Position numbers and translations under genes: made by a program
Part shown: one piece after another, positions 6,559-14,050 of the stretch
Layout of the letters: the number at the start of each line of letters is the position of its first letter
How positions within the stretch are numbered: position 1 is the stretch's first letter
Assembly (NCBI GenBank): GCA_025869365.1
Contig: JAOZVV010000143.1
Span: 1 to 32,328 of the forward strand
DNA: 32,328 nt
Source of the DNA: Pseudonocardia sp.
GTDB lineage: Bacteria; Actinomycetota; Actinomycetes; Mycobacteriales; Pseudonocardiaceae
Reading direction: 5' to 3'
Notes under the pieces: generated by a model
Told to the model about the DNA's origin: nothing
The model's database searches: none
Seen by the model: only the letters and a program-made list of their open reading frames with translations

Positions 6559-8269
6559 CAAGCCGATCACGGACTCACGCTACAAGTGGGTCGCGCTCTC
6601 CAACACGACCATGGGCGTGCTGATCGTGACGATCAACATGTCCATCCTGCTGATCGCGCTGCCGGACATCTTCCGCGGCATCGCGATCGACCCGCTCGCC
6701 CCCGGCAACATCAGCTTCCTGCTCTGGCTGATCATGGGCTACCTCGTGGTGACGGCCGTGCTCGTCGTCAGCTTCGGGCGGCTCGGGGACATGTTCGGCC
6801 GGACGAGGATGTACAACCTCGGGTTCGCGGTGTTCACCGTGTTCTCGATCCTGCTGGCCGCGACGTGGATGCAGGGCAGCGCCGGCGCGCTGTGGCTGAT
6901 CGTCATGCGCGTGCTGCAGGGCGTGGGCGGGGCTCTCCTGCTCGCCAACTCGACGGCGATCCTCACCGACGCGTTCCCGGGCCATCAGCGCGGGCTGGCC
7001 CTCGGGATCAACTCCGTCGCCGGGATCTCCGGGTCCTTCCTCGGCCTCGTCGTCGGCGGCGTCCTCGCCCCGGTGAACTGGCACCTCGTCTTCCTGGTGT
7101 CCGTGCCGGTGGGCGTGTTCGGCACGGTGTGGGCGTACCTCAAGCTGCGGGACACCGGTGGACGCAGGCACGCCCGGATCGACTGGTGGGGCAACGTCAC
7201 GTTCGCCGTCGGGCTCGTCGCGGTGCTCGTCGGGATCACCTACGGCATCCAGCCCTACGGCGGGCACACGATGGGCTGGACGGATCCGCTGGTCCTGGGC
7301 CTGATCGTCGGCGGGATCGTCGTCCTGGCGGGGTTCTGCGCGATCGAGACACGGGTGGCGGACCCGATGTTCCACCTCGCGCTGTTCCGGGTGCGGGCCT
7401 TCACCGCGGGCAACGTCGCGAACCTACTGGCCGCACTCGGCCGTGGCGGGCTGCAGTTCATCCTGATCATCTGGCTGCAGGGCATCTGGCTGCCCCGGCA
7501 CGGGTTCGCCTTCGAGCAGACACCGCTCTGGGCGGGCATCTACATGGTCCCGCTGACGATCGGGTTCCTCGTCGCCGGGCCGCTCTCGGGGATCCTCTCG
7601 GACCGCTTCGGCGCCCGGCCGTTCGCCACCGGCGGGATGGTCCTGGCCGCGGTGAGCTTCCTGCTGCTGGACCTGCTGCCCGTCGACTTCGACTACCGGG
7701 TCTTCGCCCTCCTGCTCGCCCTCAACGGCCTGGCGATGGGGCTGTTCGGCTCACCCAACCGCGCGGCGATCATGAACAGCCTCCCCGCGAACCGGCGGGG
7801 CGTCGGCGCGGGGATGATGACGACGTTCCAGAACGCCGCCACCGTCCTGTCCATCGGCGTGTTCTTCTCGATGCTGATCCTGGGCCTGTCCAGGACCCTG
7901 CCGACCGCCCTCTTCGACGGGCTGACCGCCCAGGGCGTCCCGGCCGCCGTGGCGCAGCAGATCGCCGGGCTGCCGCCGGTCGCGACCCTGTTCGCCGCGT
8001 TGCTGGGTTACAACCCGATCCAGACGCTGCTCGGGCCGCAGGTGCTGGCGGCGGTGACCCCGCAGCAGGCCGGGTTCCTGACGGGCCGGGCGTTCTTCCC
8101 GGACCTGATCTCCGGCCCGTTCGCGGACGGCCTGACCCTCGCCCTCGGGTTCGCGGCGGCCTGCTGCCTGGTGGCCGCGGTGGCCTCGCTGCTGCGGGGC
8201 GGGAAGTACGTGTACTCCGAACCCGCCGCCGTCGAGGCTCCGGCGGAGCGGGTCTCCACCCCGACCTGA
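6551..8269 (+). CDS. MFS transporter, DHA2-like drug exporter
   Basis: A 572-residue polytopic membrane protein of the major facilitator superfamily, 14-TM DHA2 (EmrB/QacA-like) type. It would use the proton gradient to export small, often toxic, molecules. The N-terminus (DSRYKWVALSNTTMGVLIVT) leads into TM1, followed by VSFGRLGDMFGRTRMYNLGF, the motif A loop between TM2 and TM3. The motif C-like segment in TM5 reads LGINSVAGISGSFLGLVVGG. Many further hydrophobic segments follow, with a C-terminal tail RGGKYVYSEP. ATG 6551 is chosen over TTG 6545 because the promoter implies a leaderless start there. Substrate cannot be inferred. It is divergent from the HAD gene and converges on gnd across a repeat array. 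Confidence 0.9.
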   Translation: MLIKPITDSRYKWVALSNTTMGVLIVTINMSILLIALPDIFRGIAIDPLAPGNISFLLWLIMGYLVVTAVLVVSFGRLGDMFGRTRMYNLGFAVFTVFSILLAATWMQGSAGALWLIVMRVLQGVGGALLLANSTAILTDAFPGHQRGLALGINSVAGISGSFLGLVVGGVLAPVNWHLVFLVSVPVGVFGTVWAYLKLRDTGGRRHARIDWWGNVTFAVGLVAVLVGITYGIQPYGGHTMGWTDPLVLGLIVGGIVVLAGFCAIETRVADPMFHLALFRVRAFTAGNVANLLAALGRGGLQFILIIWLQGIWLPRHGFAFEQTPLWAGIYMVPLTIGFLVAGPLSGILSDRFGARPFATGGMVLAAVSFLLLDLLPVDFDYRVFALLLALNGLAMGLFGSPNRAAIMNSLPANRRGVGAGMMTTFQNAATVLSIGVFFSMLILGLSRTLPTALFDGLTAQGVPAAVAQQIAGLPPVATLFAALLGYNPIQTLLGPQVLAAVTPQQAGFLTGRAFFPDLISGPFADGLTLALGFAAACCLVAAVASLLRGGKYVYSEPAAVEAPAERVSTPT

Positions 8270-8347
8270 GAAGACCCACCCAGCGATCCGCAGGCCACAC
8301 CCGTCCCGTCCCGACGACGGCCCGTCCCGACGACGGCCCGCACCCCC

Positions 8348-8410
8348 GCGAGTCGGGGTCTGGGACCCCGCGAGTCGGGAGCTGGGACCCCGCGAGTCGG
8401 GAGCCGAAGC
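8348..8410 (+). repeat. 22-bp tandem repeat, left array (3 units)
   Basis: Three units containing GCGAGTCGGG, with GAGTCGG starting at 8350, 8372 and 8394, an exact 22-bp period. Units 1 and 2 carry C-TGGGACCCC between the cores. The first unit contains a perfect 7-bp hairpin, CGGGGTC-TGG-GACCCCG (8354-8370), which could also terminate the MFS transcript. The array is in the opposite orientation to the right array. Confidence 0.85.
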
Positions 8411-8425
8411 CATAGGTTGCCCGGC

Positions 8426-8583
8426 CCCAGACCCCGACTCACCCGGTCCCAGAGCCCGACTCGCCCGGTCCCAGACCCCGACTCGCCCGGTCCCAGACCC
8501 CGACTCGCCCGGTCCCAGACCCCGACTCGCCCGGTCCCAGACCCCGACTCGCGGGGTCCCGGACCCCGACTCGCGAGTCGGGG
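8426..8583 (-). repeat. 22-bp tandem repeat, right array (7 units)
   Basis: Seven units of CCCAGACCCCGACTCGCCCGGT or close variants start at 8426, 8448, 8470, 8492, 8514, 8536 and 8558, a strict 22-bp period. The units are the reverse complement of the left array. Units 3-5 are identical; units 1, 2, 6 and 7 carry single or few changes. The last unit ends in a perfect 20-bp palindrome (8564-8583) with TCGCGA at its centre. The array lies wholly in the 321-bp gap between the MFS and gnd stop codons. No unique spacers separate the units, so this is not a CRISPR array. Confidence 0.9.
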
Positions 8584-8590
8584 CGTCGGG

Positions 8591-10027
8591 TCAGTCCGTC
8601 TTGACCTCGGTGCCGTCCTGGGCCCAGCGGGTGTGGAAGCTGCCCTCTTCGTCCGTGCGCTTGTAGGTGTGCGCACCGAAGAAGTCCCGCAGACCCTGGA
8701 TGAGGTTCGCCGGGCCCCGCTCGGTGCGGTAGCCGTCGTAGTAGGACAGCGAGCTGGAGAACGCCGGGATGGCGACCCCCTGCTCGGTGGCGGTCACGAC
8801 GACCCGGCGCCACGCGTCCTGCGCGGTCGCGACGGCCTCGGTGAAGTACGGGACCATCAGCAGGTTGTCCAGGTCCGGGTGCTCGGCGTAGGCGTCCCGG
8901 ATCCGGTTGAGGAACTGCGCCCGGATGATGCAGCCGCCGCGCCAGATCGTGGCCATCGCGCCCAGGTCCAGGTCCCAGCCGTTCTCGATCGACGCCGCGC
9001 GCATCTGGGCGAAGCCCTGCGCGTAGGCCACGACCTTCGACGCGTAGAGCGCCTGCCGGATGTCCTCGACGAGGTCCGTCCGGTCCGCCTTGCCCGCGGG
9101 CTGCGGGCCGGCGAGCGTGGTGGACGCCTTCTTGCGCTCGTCCCGCAGCGCGGACAGGCCCCGGGCGAAGACCGCCTCGGTGATGCCCGTCAGCGGGATG
9201 CCGAGACCCAGCGCGTCGATCGCGGTCCAGGTACCGGTGCCCTTCTGGCCGGCCTGGTCCACGATGACATCGACGAGCGGGCGTCCGGTCTTCTCGTCCG
9301 TCTTCGCGAGCACCTTGCCGGTGATCTCGATGAGGAAGGACTCGAGGTCACCGGAGTTCCACTCCTCGAAGATCTTCCCGATCGCCGGTGCGTCCAGCCC
9401 CGCGACGTGCGTGAGCAGGTCGTACGCCTCGGCGATGAGCTGGATGTCCGCGTACTCGATGCCGTTGTGCACCATCTTCACGTAGTGCCCGGCCCCGCCG
9501 GGACCGACGTGGACGACGCACGGCGTGCCGTCGACGACCGCCGCGATCGACTCGAAGATCTCCCGGACCTCCTCGTAGGCCTCGGGGTCCCCGCCCGGCA
9601 TGATGCTCGGCCCGAGCAGGGCGCCCTCCTCGCCACCGGACACCCCGACGCCCATGAAGCGGATGCCGTTCGCAGCGCACTCCGCGGTGCGGCGCACGGT
9701 GTCCGGGAAGTGCGAGTTGCCGGCGTCGATGATGATGTCGCCCTCGTCGAGCAGCGGCGTCAGCTCCTCGATCACGCCGTCGACGGGCTTGCCCGCCTTC
9801 ACCATGACGATGATCCGGCGGGGCTTCTCCAGGGCGGCGACGAAGTCTGCGGTGGACTCGGCGCCCGTGAAGGCGCCCTCGTGGCCGTAGTCCTCGATGA
9901 ACTGCGTCGTCTTCGCGGTCGTGCGGTTGTGCACGGCGATCGGGACGCCTCGGCTCGCGATGTTGCGCGCCAGGTTGGCACCCATCACGGCCAGCCCGGT
10001 GACACCGATCCGGCTCTTCTCCGCCAT
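8591..10027 (-). CDS. gnd: 6-phosphogluconate dehydrogenase (decarboxylating)
   Basis: Oxidative decarboxylation of 6-phosphogluconate to ribulose 5-phosphate, producing NADPH, in the pentose phosphate pathway. The 478-residue protein is full length. The N-terminal NADP-binding motif is GVTGLAVMGANLARNIASRG, followed by AVHNRTT. The substrate-binding signature appears as GVGVSGGEEGALLGPSIMPGG, and the catalytic helix as VKMVHNGIEYADIQLIAEAY. The all-alpha domain contains DQAGQKGTGTWT and LYASKVVAYAQGF. ATG 10027 is chosen over upstream in-frame codons because GAGGAG lies about 8 nt before it and MAEKSRIGVTGLAVMG is the family N-terminus. It converges on the MFS gene across the 22-bp repeat arrays. 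Confidence 0.97.
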   Translation of the reverse strand: MAEKSRIGVTGLAVMGANLARNIASRGVPIAVHNRTTAKTTQFIEDYGHEGAFTGAESTADFVAALEKPRRIIVMVKAGKPVDGVIEELTPLLDEGDIIIDAGNSHFPDTVRRTAECAANGIRFMGVGVSGGEEGALLGPSIMPGGDPEAYEEVREIFESIAAVVDGTPCVVHVGPGGAGHYVKMVHNGIEYADIQLIAEAYDLLTHVAGLDAPAIGKIFEEWNSGDLESFLIEITGKVLAKTDEKTGRPLVDVIVDQAGQKGTGTWTAIDALGLGIPLTGITEAVFARGLSALRDERKKASTTLAGPQPAGKADRTDLVEDIRQALYASKVVAYAQGFAQMRAASIENGWDLDLGAMATIWRGGCIIRAQFLNRIRDAYAEHPDLDNLLMVPYFTEAVATAQDAWRRVVVTATEQGVAIPAFSSSLSYYDGYRTERGPANLIQGLRDFFGAHTYKRTDEEGSFHTRWAQDGTEVKTD

Positions 10028-10172
10028 CCGTCGCTCTCCTCGCCTCATCCACTGATCCGCACCGGGGCACCCGGCGACGAGCCGGCCCCCGGCGCCCCAT
10101 CTTGCCCCCGACGCACCCCGGCGTCTCCCCCGGCGGCGCGCCGGACGTGTGACGGCGGTCCCCGTCGTCGGC

Positions 10173-10778
10173 TCACCAGGCGCCGTCCTCGCGGGACGGC
10201 GCGCCCGCGACCCACATCGTGTGCACCCGCCCGGCGATCCGCCGGTGCGCGGCCAGGGCGGCCCCGGGAGGCCGGACGAGGACCGGGCCGTCCGCACCCC
10301 AGCGGCGCAGGACCGCCATGTCCTGCCCGAGGTCCAGGTCCAGGACGCCGTGGACCCGCGCGAGCTCCACGACGACCCGCGGCGGGGTGGTGCTCGACGC
10401 CTGGGCGGCACGGCGCACCGCCTCGCCCGTCCAGGCGTGGCCCGGGGTGAGGGACGGCTCCGGGAGCCGGGTCCGGCCGAGCCGGCGGGCCGCGGCACCC
10501 AGCACGGCGATGTCCACGGGATCCACGGTGACGAACGCGAGCCGCGGCTGCAGCCACATCGATCCCGGCGATGCCGCCGCCCTCGCCGGGGTCAGCGCCG
10601 CGCAGAGGCGCCCCCACGCCCGCACGCCGACACCCCCGCCGAGCGGAGCGGGCAGGACCCCCCGGTCACGGTCCGCCTCGGCGAGGTCGGCCAGGAAGCC
10701 CGAGAGCATCCCGCACACCCGCGTCCACTCCGCCGGTCCGTGCGGCACGGCCCGGCGTACCCCGCCCCCTGGCTCCAT
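10173..10778 (-). CDS. Hypothetical protein, not recognised
   Basis: A 201-residue open frame that I cannot assign to a family. It is mostly hydrophilic with no clear transmembrane segment or signal peptide. Seen in it: MWLQPRLAFVTVDPVDIAVLG in the middle, and a C-terminal half VVVELARVHGVLDLDLGQDM followed by LRRWGADGPVLVRPPGAALA. These read like alternating strands and helices of a folded protein rather than low-complexity shadow sequence. It lies upstream of gnd on the same strand with a gap of about 145 nt. An overlapping minus-strand frame (10045-10617) is Arg/Gly/Pro rich and looks spurious. Confidence 0.55.
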   Translation of the reverse strand: MEPGGGVRRAVPHGPAEWTRVCGMLSGFLADLAEADRDRGVLPAPLGGGVGVRAWGRLCAALTPARAAASPGSMWLQPRLAFVTVDPVDIAVLGAAARRLGRTRLPEPSLTPGHAWTGEAVRRAAQASSTTPPRVVVELARVHGVLDLDLGQDMAVLRRWGADGPVLVRPPGAALAAHRRIAGRVHTMWVAGAPSREDGAW

Positions 10779-10798
10779 CGGTCCCCTGTCCTCACCCC

Positions 10799-10810
10799 GT
10801 GAGATCTCAC
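10799..10810. repeat. 12-bp palindrome upstream of the hypothetical gene
   Basis: GTGAGATCTCAC is self-complementary and lies 21 bp upstream of the start of the minus-strand ORF ending at 10173. It could be a small operator. Nothing else supports this, and 12-bp palindromes occur by chance. Confidence 0.3.
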
Positions 10811-10889
10811 CCAGAGTGACGGCGGAACGGCGGATGGGCCATACGTGAACCTACGTACGCAGAAGGAGGGAGCCGTGCCTACGGACGGC

Positions 10890-11696
10890 TCAGAAGGCCG
10901 GCCACGGGATCGCGGGGCCGTACCCCGACGGCTCCGGGTAGCGCCGGACCCCGAGCAGGCCGTCCACCCGGTCCTTCAGCGTCCTGATCTCGGTGAGGGT
11001 GATGTGCTCGCCGAGCGCGTCCTCCAGCGGACCCTCGAGATCGGCCCGCAGGACACCGAGCGACTCGACGATCTCGTCCGGCAGCTCCTCCCCGACCCAG
11101 CCCCACAGGACCGTCCGGAGCTTGTCCTCGGAGTGCATCGTCAACCCGTGGTCCACGCCGTAGACGTGCCCGTCGTCCCCGGCCAGGACGTGCCCGCCCT
11201 TGCGGTCCGCGTTGTTCACGACGACGTCGAACGCGGCCATCGTGCGCAGCTCCGGATGGTCCGCGTGCACGAGCACGGCGGGGCGGCCGTCGTCGTCCCG
11301 GGCGCGGAGCACGCCCAGCCAGCCCGCCGGGACCTTCTTGGGGGCGCACACGTCGACCAGGTCCTCGGTGGTGTCCGTGTCCACCCAGGCCTGCACCATC
11401 CCGGTGCCGAACGGCCCGTCCCTCAGCAGGGTGGGCGGGACCACGTGCCAGCCCGCCGCCTCCGAGACCAGGTAGCTGGCGACCTCGCGGCCGGCCAGCG
11501 TGCCGTCCGGGAAGTCCCACAGGGGACGCTCGCCGCGCACCGGCTTGTAGACACACTTCACCGAGACGCCGTCCGCCGTGGCGGTGCCGAACAGCGTCGC
11601 GTTGGAGGCGGCGACGAGCCGGCCGGTGATCTCGATGCGGCCCCTGCCGAGGATGGTCTTGACCTCGGGGTCCCGCAGGTCGGGCGCGTCGTTCAA
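10890..11696 (-). CDS. SCO1664 family protein (PI3/PI4-kinase-like fold)
   Basis: A 268-residue protein of the actinobacterial SCO1664/TIGR03843 family, distantly related to phosphatidylinositol 3/4-kinases. Seen: the N-terminal IEITGRLVAASNATLFGTA, the putative ATP lysine in CVYKP (K51) and E71 in GREVASYL. The catalytic-loop-like FDVVVNNADRKGGH follows (N161, N162, D164), then a DxG-like VDHG (D182-G184). These resemble kinase catalytic and metal-binding loops, so phosphotransfer is plausible but unproven. The start is the TTG at 11696, one base after the TAG of the DUF3090 gene (TAG-C-TTG), which implies tight translational coupling. It is the last gene of the conserved minus-strand block UppP, phosphomutase, DUF3090, SCO1664. 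Confidence 0.88.
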   Translation of the reverse strand: MNDAPDLRDPEVKTILGRGRIEITGRLVAASNATLFGTATADGVSVKCVYKPVRGERPLWDFPDGTLAGREVASYLVSEAAGWHVVPPTLLRDGPFGTGMVQAWVDTDTTEDLVDVCAPKKVPAGWLGVLRARDDDGRPAVLVHADHPELRTMAAFDVVVNNADRKGGHVLAGDDGHVYGVDHGLTMHSEDKLRTVLWGWVGEELPDEIVESLGVLRADLEGPLEDALGEHITLTEIRTLKDRVDGLLGVRRYPEPSGYGPAIPWPAF

Positions 11697-11697
11697 G

Positions 11698-12270
11698 CTA
11701 CTCGGCGACCGGGGAGCGCTCGTGGAAACCGTTCAGCCGGACGCAGACGTGCCCCTCCGGGTCCAACGGCTCGGCGCACAGCGGGCAGGGCGCGCGGCCC
11801 GCGGAGACGACCTTCTCGGCGCGGTCCGCGAACGCCTTCGCCTGGACCGGGGAGAGGAACACCCGCAGGGCGTCCGGGCCCTCCTCGGTGTCGTCGAGGA
11901 CGACGGACTCGTCGACCTCCTCCTCGGTGACCGCGAGGAGCTCGACGACGATCGACTTGGAGTCCGCGTCCCAGCCCAGGCCCATCGTGCCGACCCGGAA
12001 CTCCTCCTCGAGCGGCACGGTGAGCGGGTCGTTGTCGCTGTCCGCGGCCTCCGCCTCGGTGGCGACGTCCGGCCCGAACCGGCGCGAGACCTCGGTGAGC
12101 AGGGCCGCGACCCGCTCGGCCAGCACGGAGACCTGCTGCTTCTCCAGCAACACGCTGATGGTGCGGGCCTGCTCGATCGCCTGGAGGTAGAAGGCGCGGT
12201 CGCCGGGCTCGCCGACGGTCCCGGCGACGAAGCGCTCGGGCTGGCGGAAGACATGGATGACGCGTGACAT
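11698..12270 (-). CDS. DUF3090 family protein
   Basis: A 190-residue actinobacterial protein of unknown function (DUF3090/TIGR03847). The N-terminus VIHVFRQPERFVAGTVGEPG and the helix QAIEQARTISVLLEKQQVSVL are family hallmarks. The central region is acidic. The C-terminus carries CPLCAEPLDPEGHVC (C162, C165, H174, C176), arranged like a small zinc-binding knuckle, followed by RLNGFH. ATG 12270 is preceded by TAGTCT (minus strand, 12285-12280), a TANNNT -10 ending 9 nt before the start. A nearly leaderless promoter of its own is therefore possible in addition to read-through from the phosphomutase gene. It is coupled to the SCO1664 gene, with a 1-nt gap. Confidence 0.9.
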   Translation of the reverse strand: MSRVIHVFRQPERFVAGTVGEPGDRAFYLQAIEQARTISVLLEKQQVSVLAERVAALLTEVSRRFGPDVATEAEAADSDNDPLTVPLEEEFRVGTMGLGWDADSKSIVVELLAVTEEEVDESVVLDDTEEGPDALRVFLSPVQAKAFADRAEKVVSAGRAPCPLCAEPLDPEGHVCVRLNGFHERSPVAE

Positions 12271-12342
12271 GGCACTTTCAGACTAGGCCACGGAGAGATC
12301 CGGGGCACGCCGGTGTGGCGGACCCGCCTCTGTGGAGGGAGA

Positions 12343-13050
12343 TCAGGCGTTCGTCGAGCCCCCGACGACCGCCTCGGAGGAGGGTTCCTGCTCCTCGCCG
12401 TCCTTCGTCTCGGGCTTCGGCGGGATCAGCGACGCGACGTCTCCCCCGACGTCGTTGACCCGGCCCACGAACGGCCGCGTCTCGGTATAGCTGACGACCG
12501 AGATCGAGCAGGTGTCGACGATGATCCGCTGGAAGTTGTCCAGGTGGCTGGCCAGGGCGTCCGCGAGGATCGACTTGATCACATCACCGTGGCTGCAGGC
12601 GACCCACACCGCGGTCGGGCCGAACTCCGCGGCGATGCGGCGCTCGTGCCTGCGCACCGCCGCGACCGCGCGGGCCTGCATCCCGGCCAGCCCCTCGCCG
12701 TCCGGGAAGACCGCCGCGGACGGGTGGGCCTGCACGACCTTCCAGAGCGGCTCCTTGGCCAGGTCCTTCAGCTCGCCCCCGGTCCAGCTCCCGTAGTCGA
12801 CCTCGGACAGGTCGTCCTCGATCGTCGGTTCGAGCCCACGGGCGGCGGCGAGCGGCGCGACGGTCTGCCGGCAGCGGATCATGGGCGAGCTGACGATCGC
12901 CGAGATCGGGACGGTGTCCAGCCGGTCCACGACCTTCGCGGCCTGCTCCCGGCCCTTGTCGTCCAGCTCGACACCGGGGGTGCGTCCCGCGAGGACGCCG
13001 GACACGTTGGCCGTCGAGCGGCCGTGGCGCAGCAGGATGAGCGTGGTCAC
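12343..13050 (-). CDS. MSMEG_4193-type phosphomutase/histidine phosphatase
   Basis: A 235-residue member of the histidine phosphatase (phosphoglycerate mutase-like) superfamily, MSMEG_4193/TIGR03848 type. The phospho-acceptor is in LLRHGRSTAN (R8-H9-G10). The conserved acid lies in EDDLSEVDYGSW, a supporting Arg in PMIRCRQT, and the second histidine in WVACSHGDVI. It could act as a phosphatase or mutase; the substrate is unknown. The C-terminal about 30 residues are charged and probably disordered. It lies between uppP (62-nt gap) and the DUF3090 gene (72-nt gap) in the same orientation. This order is shared by many actinobacteria, for example the Rv2133c-Rv2136c region of M. tuberculosis (from memory). 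Confidence 0.9.
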   Translation of the reverse strand: MTTLILLRHGRSTANVSGVLAGRTPGVELDDKGREQAAKVVDRLDTVPISAIVSSPMIRCRQTVAPLAAARGLEPTIEDDLSEVDYGSWTGGELKDLAKEPLWKVVQAHPSAAVFPDGEGLAGMQARAVAAVRRHERRIAAEFGPTAVWVACSHGDVIKSILADALASHLDNFQRIIVDTCSISVVSYTETRPFVGRVNDVGGDVASLIPPKPETKDGEEQEPSSEAVVGGSTNA

Positions 13051-13112
13051 GATGATCGAGCCTACGTGCCGGGGAGGAGCGCCGCCGACACCCGGCGACG
13101 GCCCCGGGAGGT

Positions 13113-13931
13113 TCAGGTCGCGGAGACCGCGCCTATGGAGAGGGCGGCGAGCAGGGCGACCCCGAGGGCGATCCGGTAGGCGACGAAGACGTAGACGCTG
13201 TTGCGTTCCACGAACTTCAGCAGCCAGGCGATGATCGCGTACCCGACGACGAAGGCGATCACCGTCGCCACCACCATCTGGGGCACGCTCGTGTCCCCGG
13301 CCGTGACGTCCTTCAGCTGGAACACCCCCGCCGCGACGACGGCCGGGATCGCCAGCAGGAACGAGTACCGGACGGCGGCGGGCCGGGTCAGCCCGAGGAA
13401 CAGCCCCGCGGTGATCGTGCCGCCGGAGCGGGAGACGCCGGGGATCAGCGCCAGGGCCTGCGCCAGGCCGAGCAGGATGCCGTCCTTGACCGTGAGCTCC
13501 TCCACCGGGCGCCGCTGCGTGCCGTAGCGCTCGGCCAGGCCCAGCAGGACGCCGAACACGATCAGCGTGACGGCGATCAGCCAGAGGTTGCGGGCGACGG
13601 TCTCGATCGAGTTCTGGAAGATCACGCCGAGCACCCCGATCGGGATGGTGCCGATGATCACCAGCCAGGCCATCCGGTAGTCCGGTGTCGCGCGGACCTC
13701 GGGGTCCCGGAAGCCGAGGAACCAGGTCTTGACCAGGCGTCCGATGTCCTTCGCGAAGTAGATCAGCACGGCGAGCTCGGTGCCGAGCTGGCTGACCGCG
13801 GTGAACGCCGCGCCGGGGTCGTTGCCGAAGAAGATCCCCGAGACGATCCGCAGGTGTCCGGAGGAGGAGATGGGCAGGAACTCCGTCAGCCCCTGGACGA
13901 GACCCAGGATGACGACCTCGAGCCAGCTCAC
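13113..13931 (-). CDS. uppP: Undecaprenyl-diphosphatase
   Basis: An integral membrane phosphatase that dephosphorylates undecaprenyl diphosphate to recycle the lipid carrier for peptidoglycan and other wall polymers; overexpression of the family confers bacitracin resistance. The 272-residue protein is full length. The first BacA motif, [16 protein letters not shown], carries Q13/E17 and H26. The second motif, PGVSRSGGT, spans residues 164-172 with R168 as the phosphate-binding arginine. About seven to eight hydrophobic segments alternate with short loops. It is the first gene of the minus-strand block and is divergent from the aldo/keto reductase homologue. The 119-bp gap between them must hold both promoters. 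Confidence 0.95.
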   Translation of the reverse strand: MSWLEVVILGLVQGLTEFLPISSSGHLRIVSGIFFGNDPGAAFTAVSQLGTELAVLIYFAKDIGRLVKTWFLGFRDPEVRATPDYRMAWLVIIGTIPIGVLGVIFQNSIETVARNLWLIAVTLIVFGVLLGLAERYGTQRRPVEELTVKDGILLGLAQALALIPGVSRSGGTITAGLFLGLTRPAAVRYSFLLAIPAVVAAGVFQLKDVTAGDTSVPQMVVATVIAFVVGYAIIAWLLKFVERNSVYVFVAYRIALGVALLAALSIGAVSAT

Positions 13932-14038
13932 GTCTGCGTTCCCTCGATCGTGGTCACCGCGGCACCGTACCGACGCCGCGCGACGGCCCCGGGAACGGCT
14001 GCCGCAACGGCCGGGAGATCGTCCGCGCGAGGGTCTCG

Positions 14039-14050
14039 TAGGGTCGGTTC
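14039..14050 (+). promoter_or_regulatory. -10 element of a probable leaderless promoter
   Basis: TAGGGT (14039-14044) ends exactly 6 nt before GTG 14051, the same geometry as at 2973 and 24987. No Shine-Dalgarno is visible, and no clear -35 is seen. Confidence 0.5.

Noticed and set aside
4135-8415. A 1426-residue plus-strand open frame
   Set aside because: It is Arg/Gly/Pro-rich shadow sequence across the FMO-like, DUF2127, HAD and MFS genes, all of which have clear family motifs in other frames.
8348-8583. CRISPR array
   Set aside because: Units are contiguous with a strict 22-bp period and no unique spacers, and no cas genes are present.
8417-10450. A 677-residue plus-strand frame running through the repeat array and gnd
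   Set aside because: A 22-bp period is not a multiple of three and the remainder is antisense to gnd, so it is not a repeat protein.
10862-10877. AGAAGGAGGGAGCC followed by GTG as a plus-strand gene start
   Set aside because: The frame would run antisense through the SCO1664 and DUF3090 genes with shadow-like composition; the purine-rich run is probably chance.
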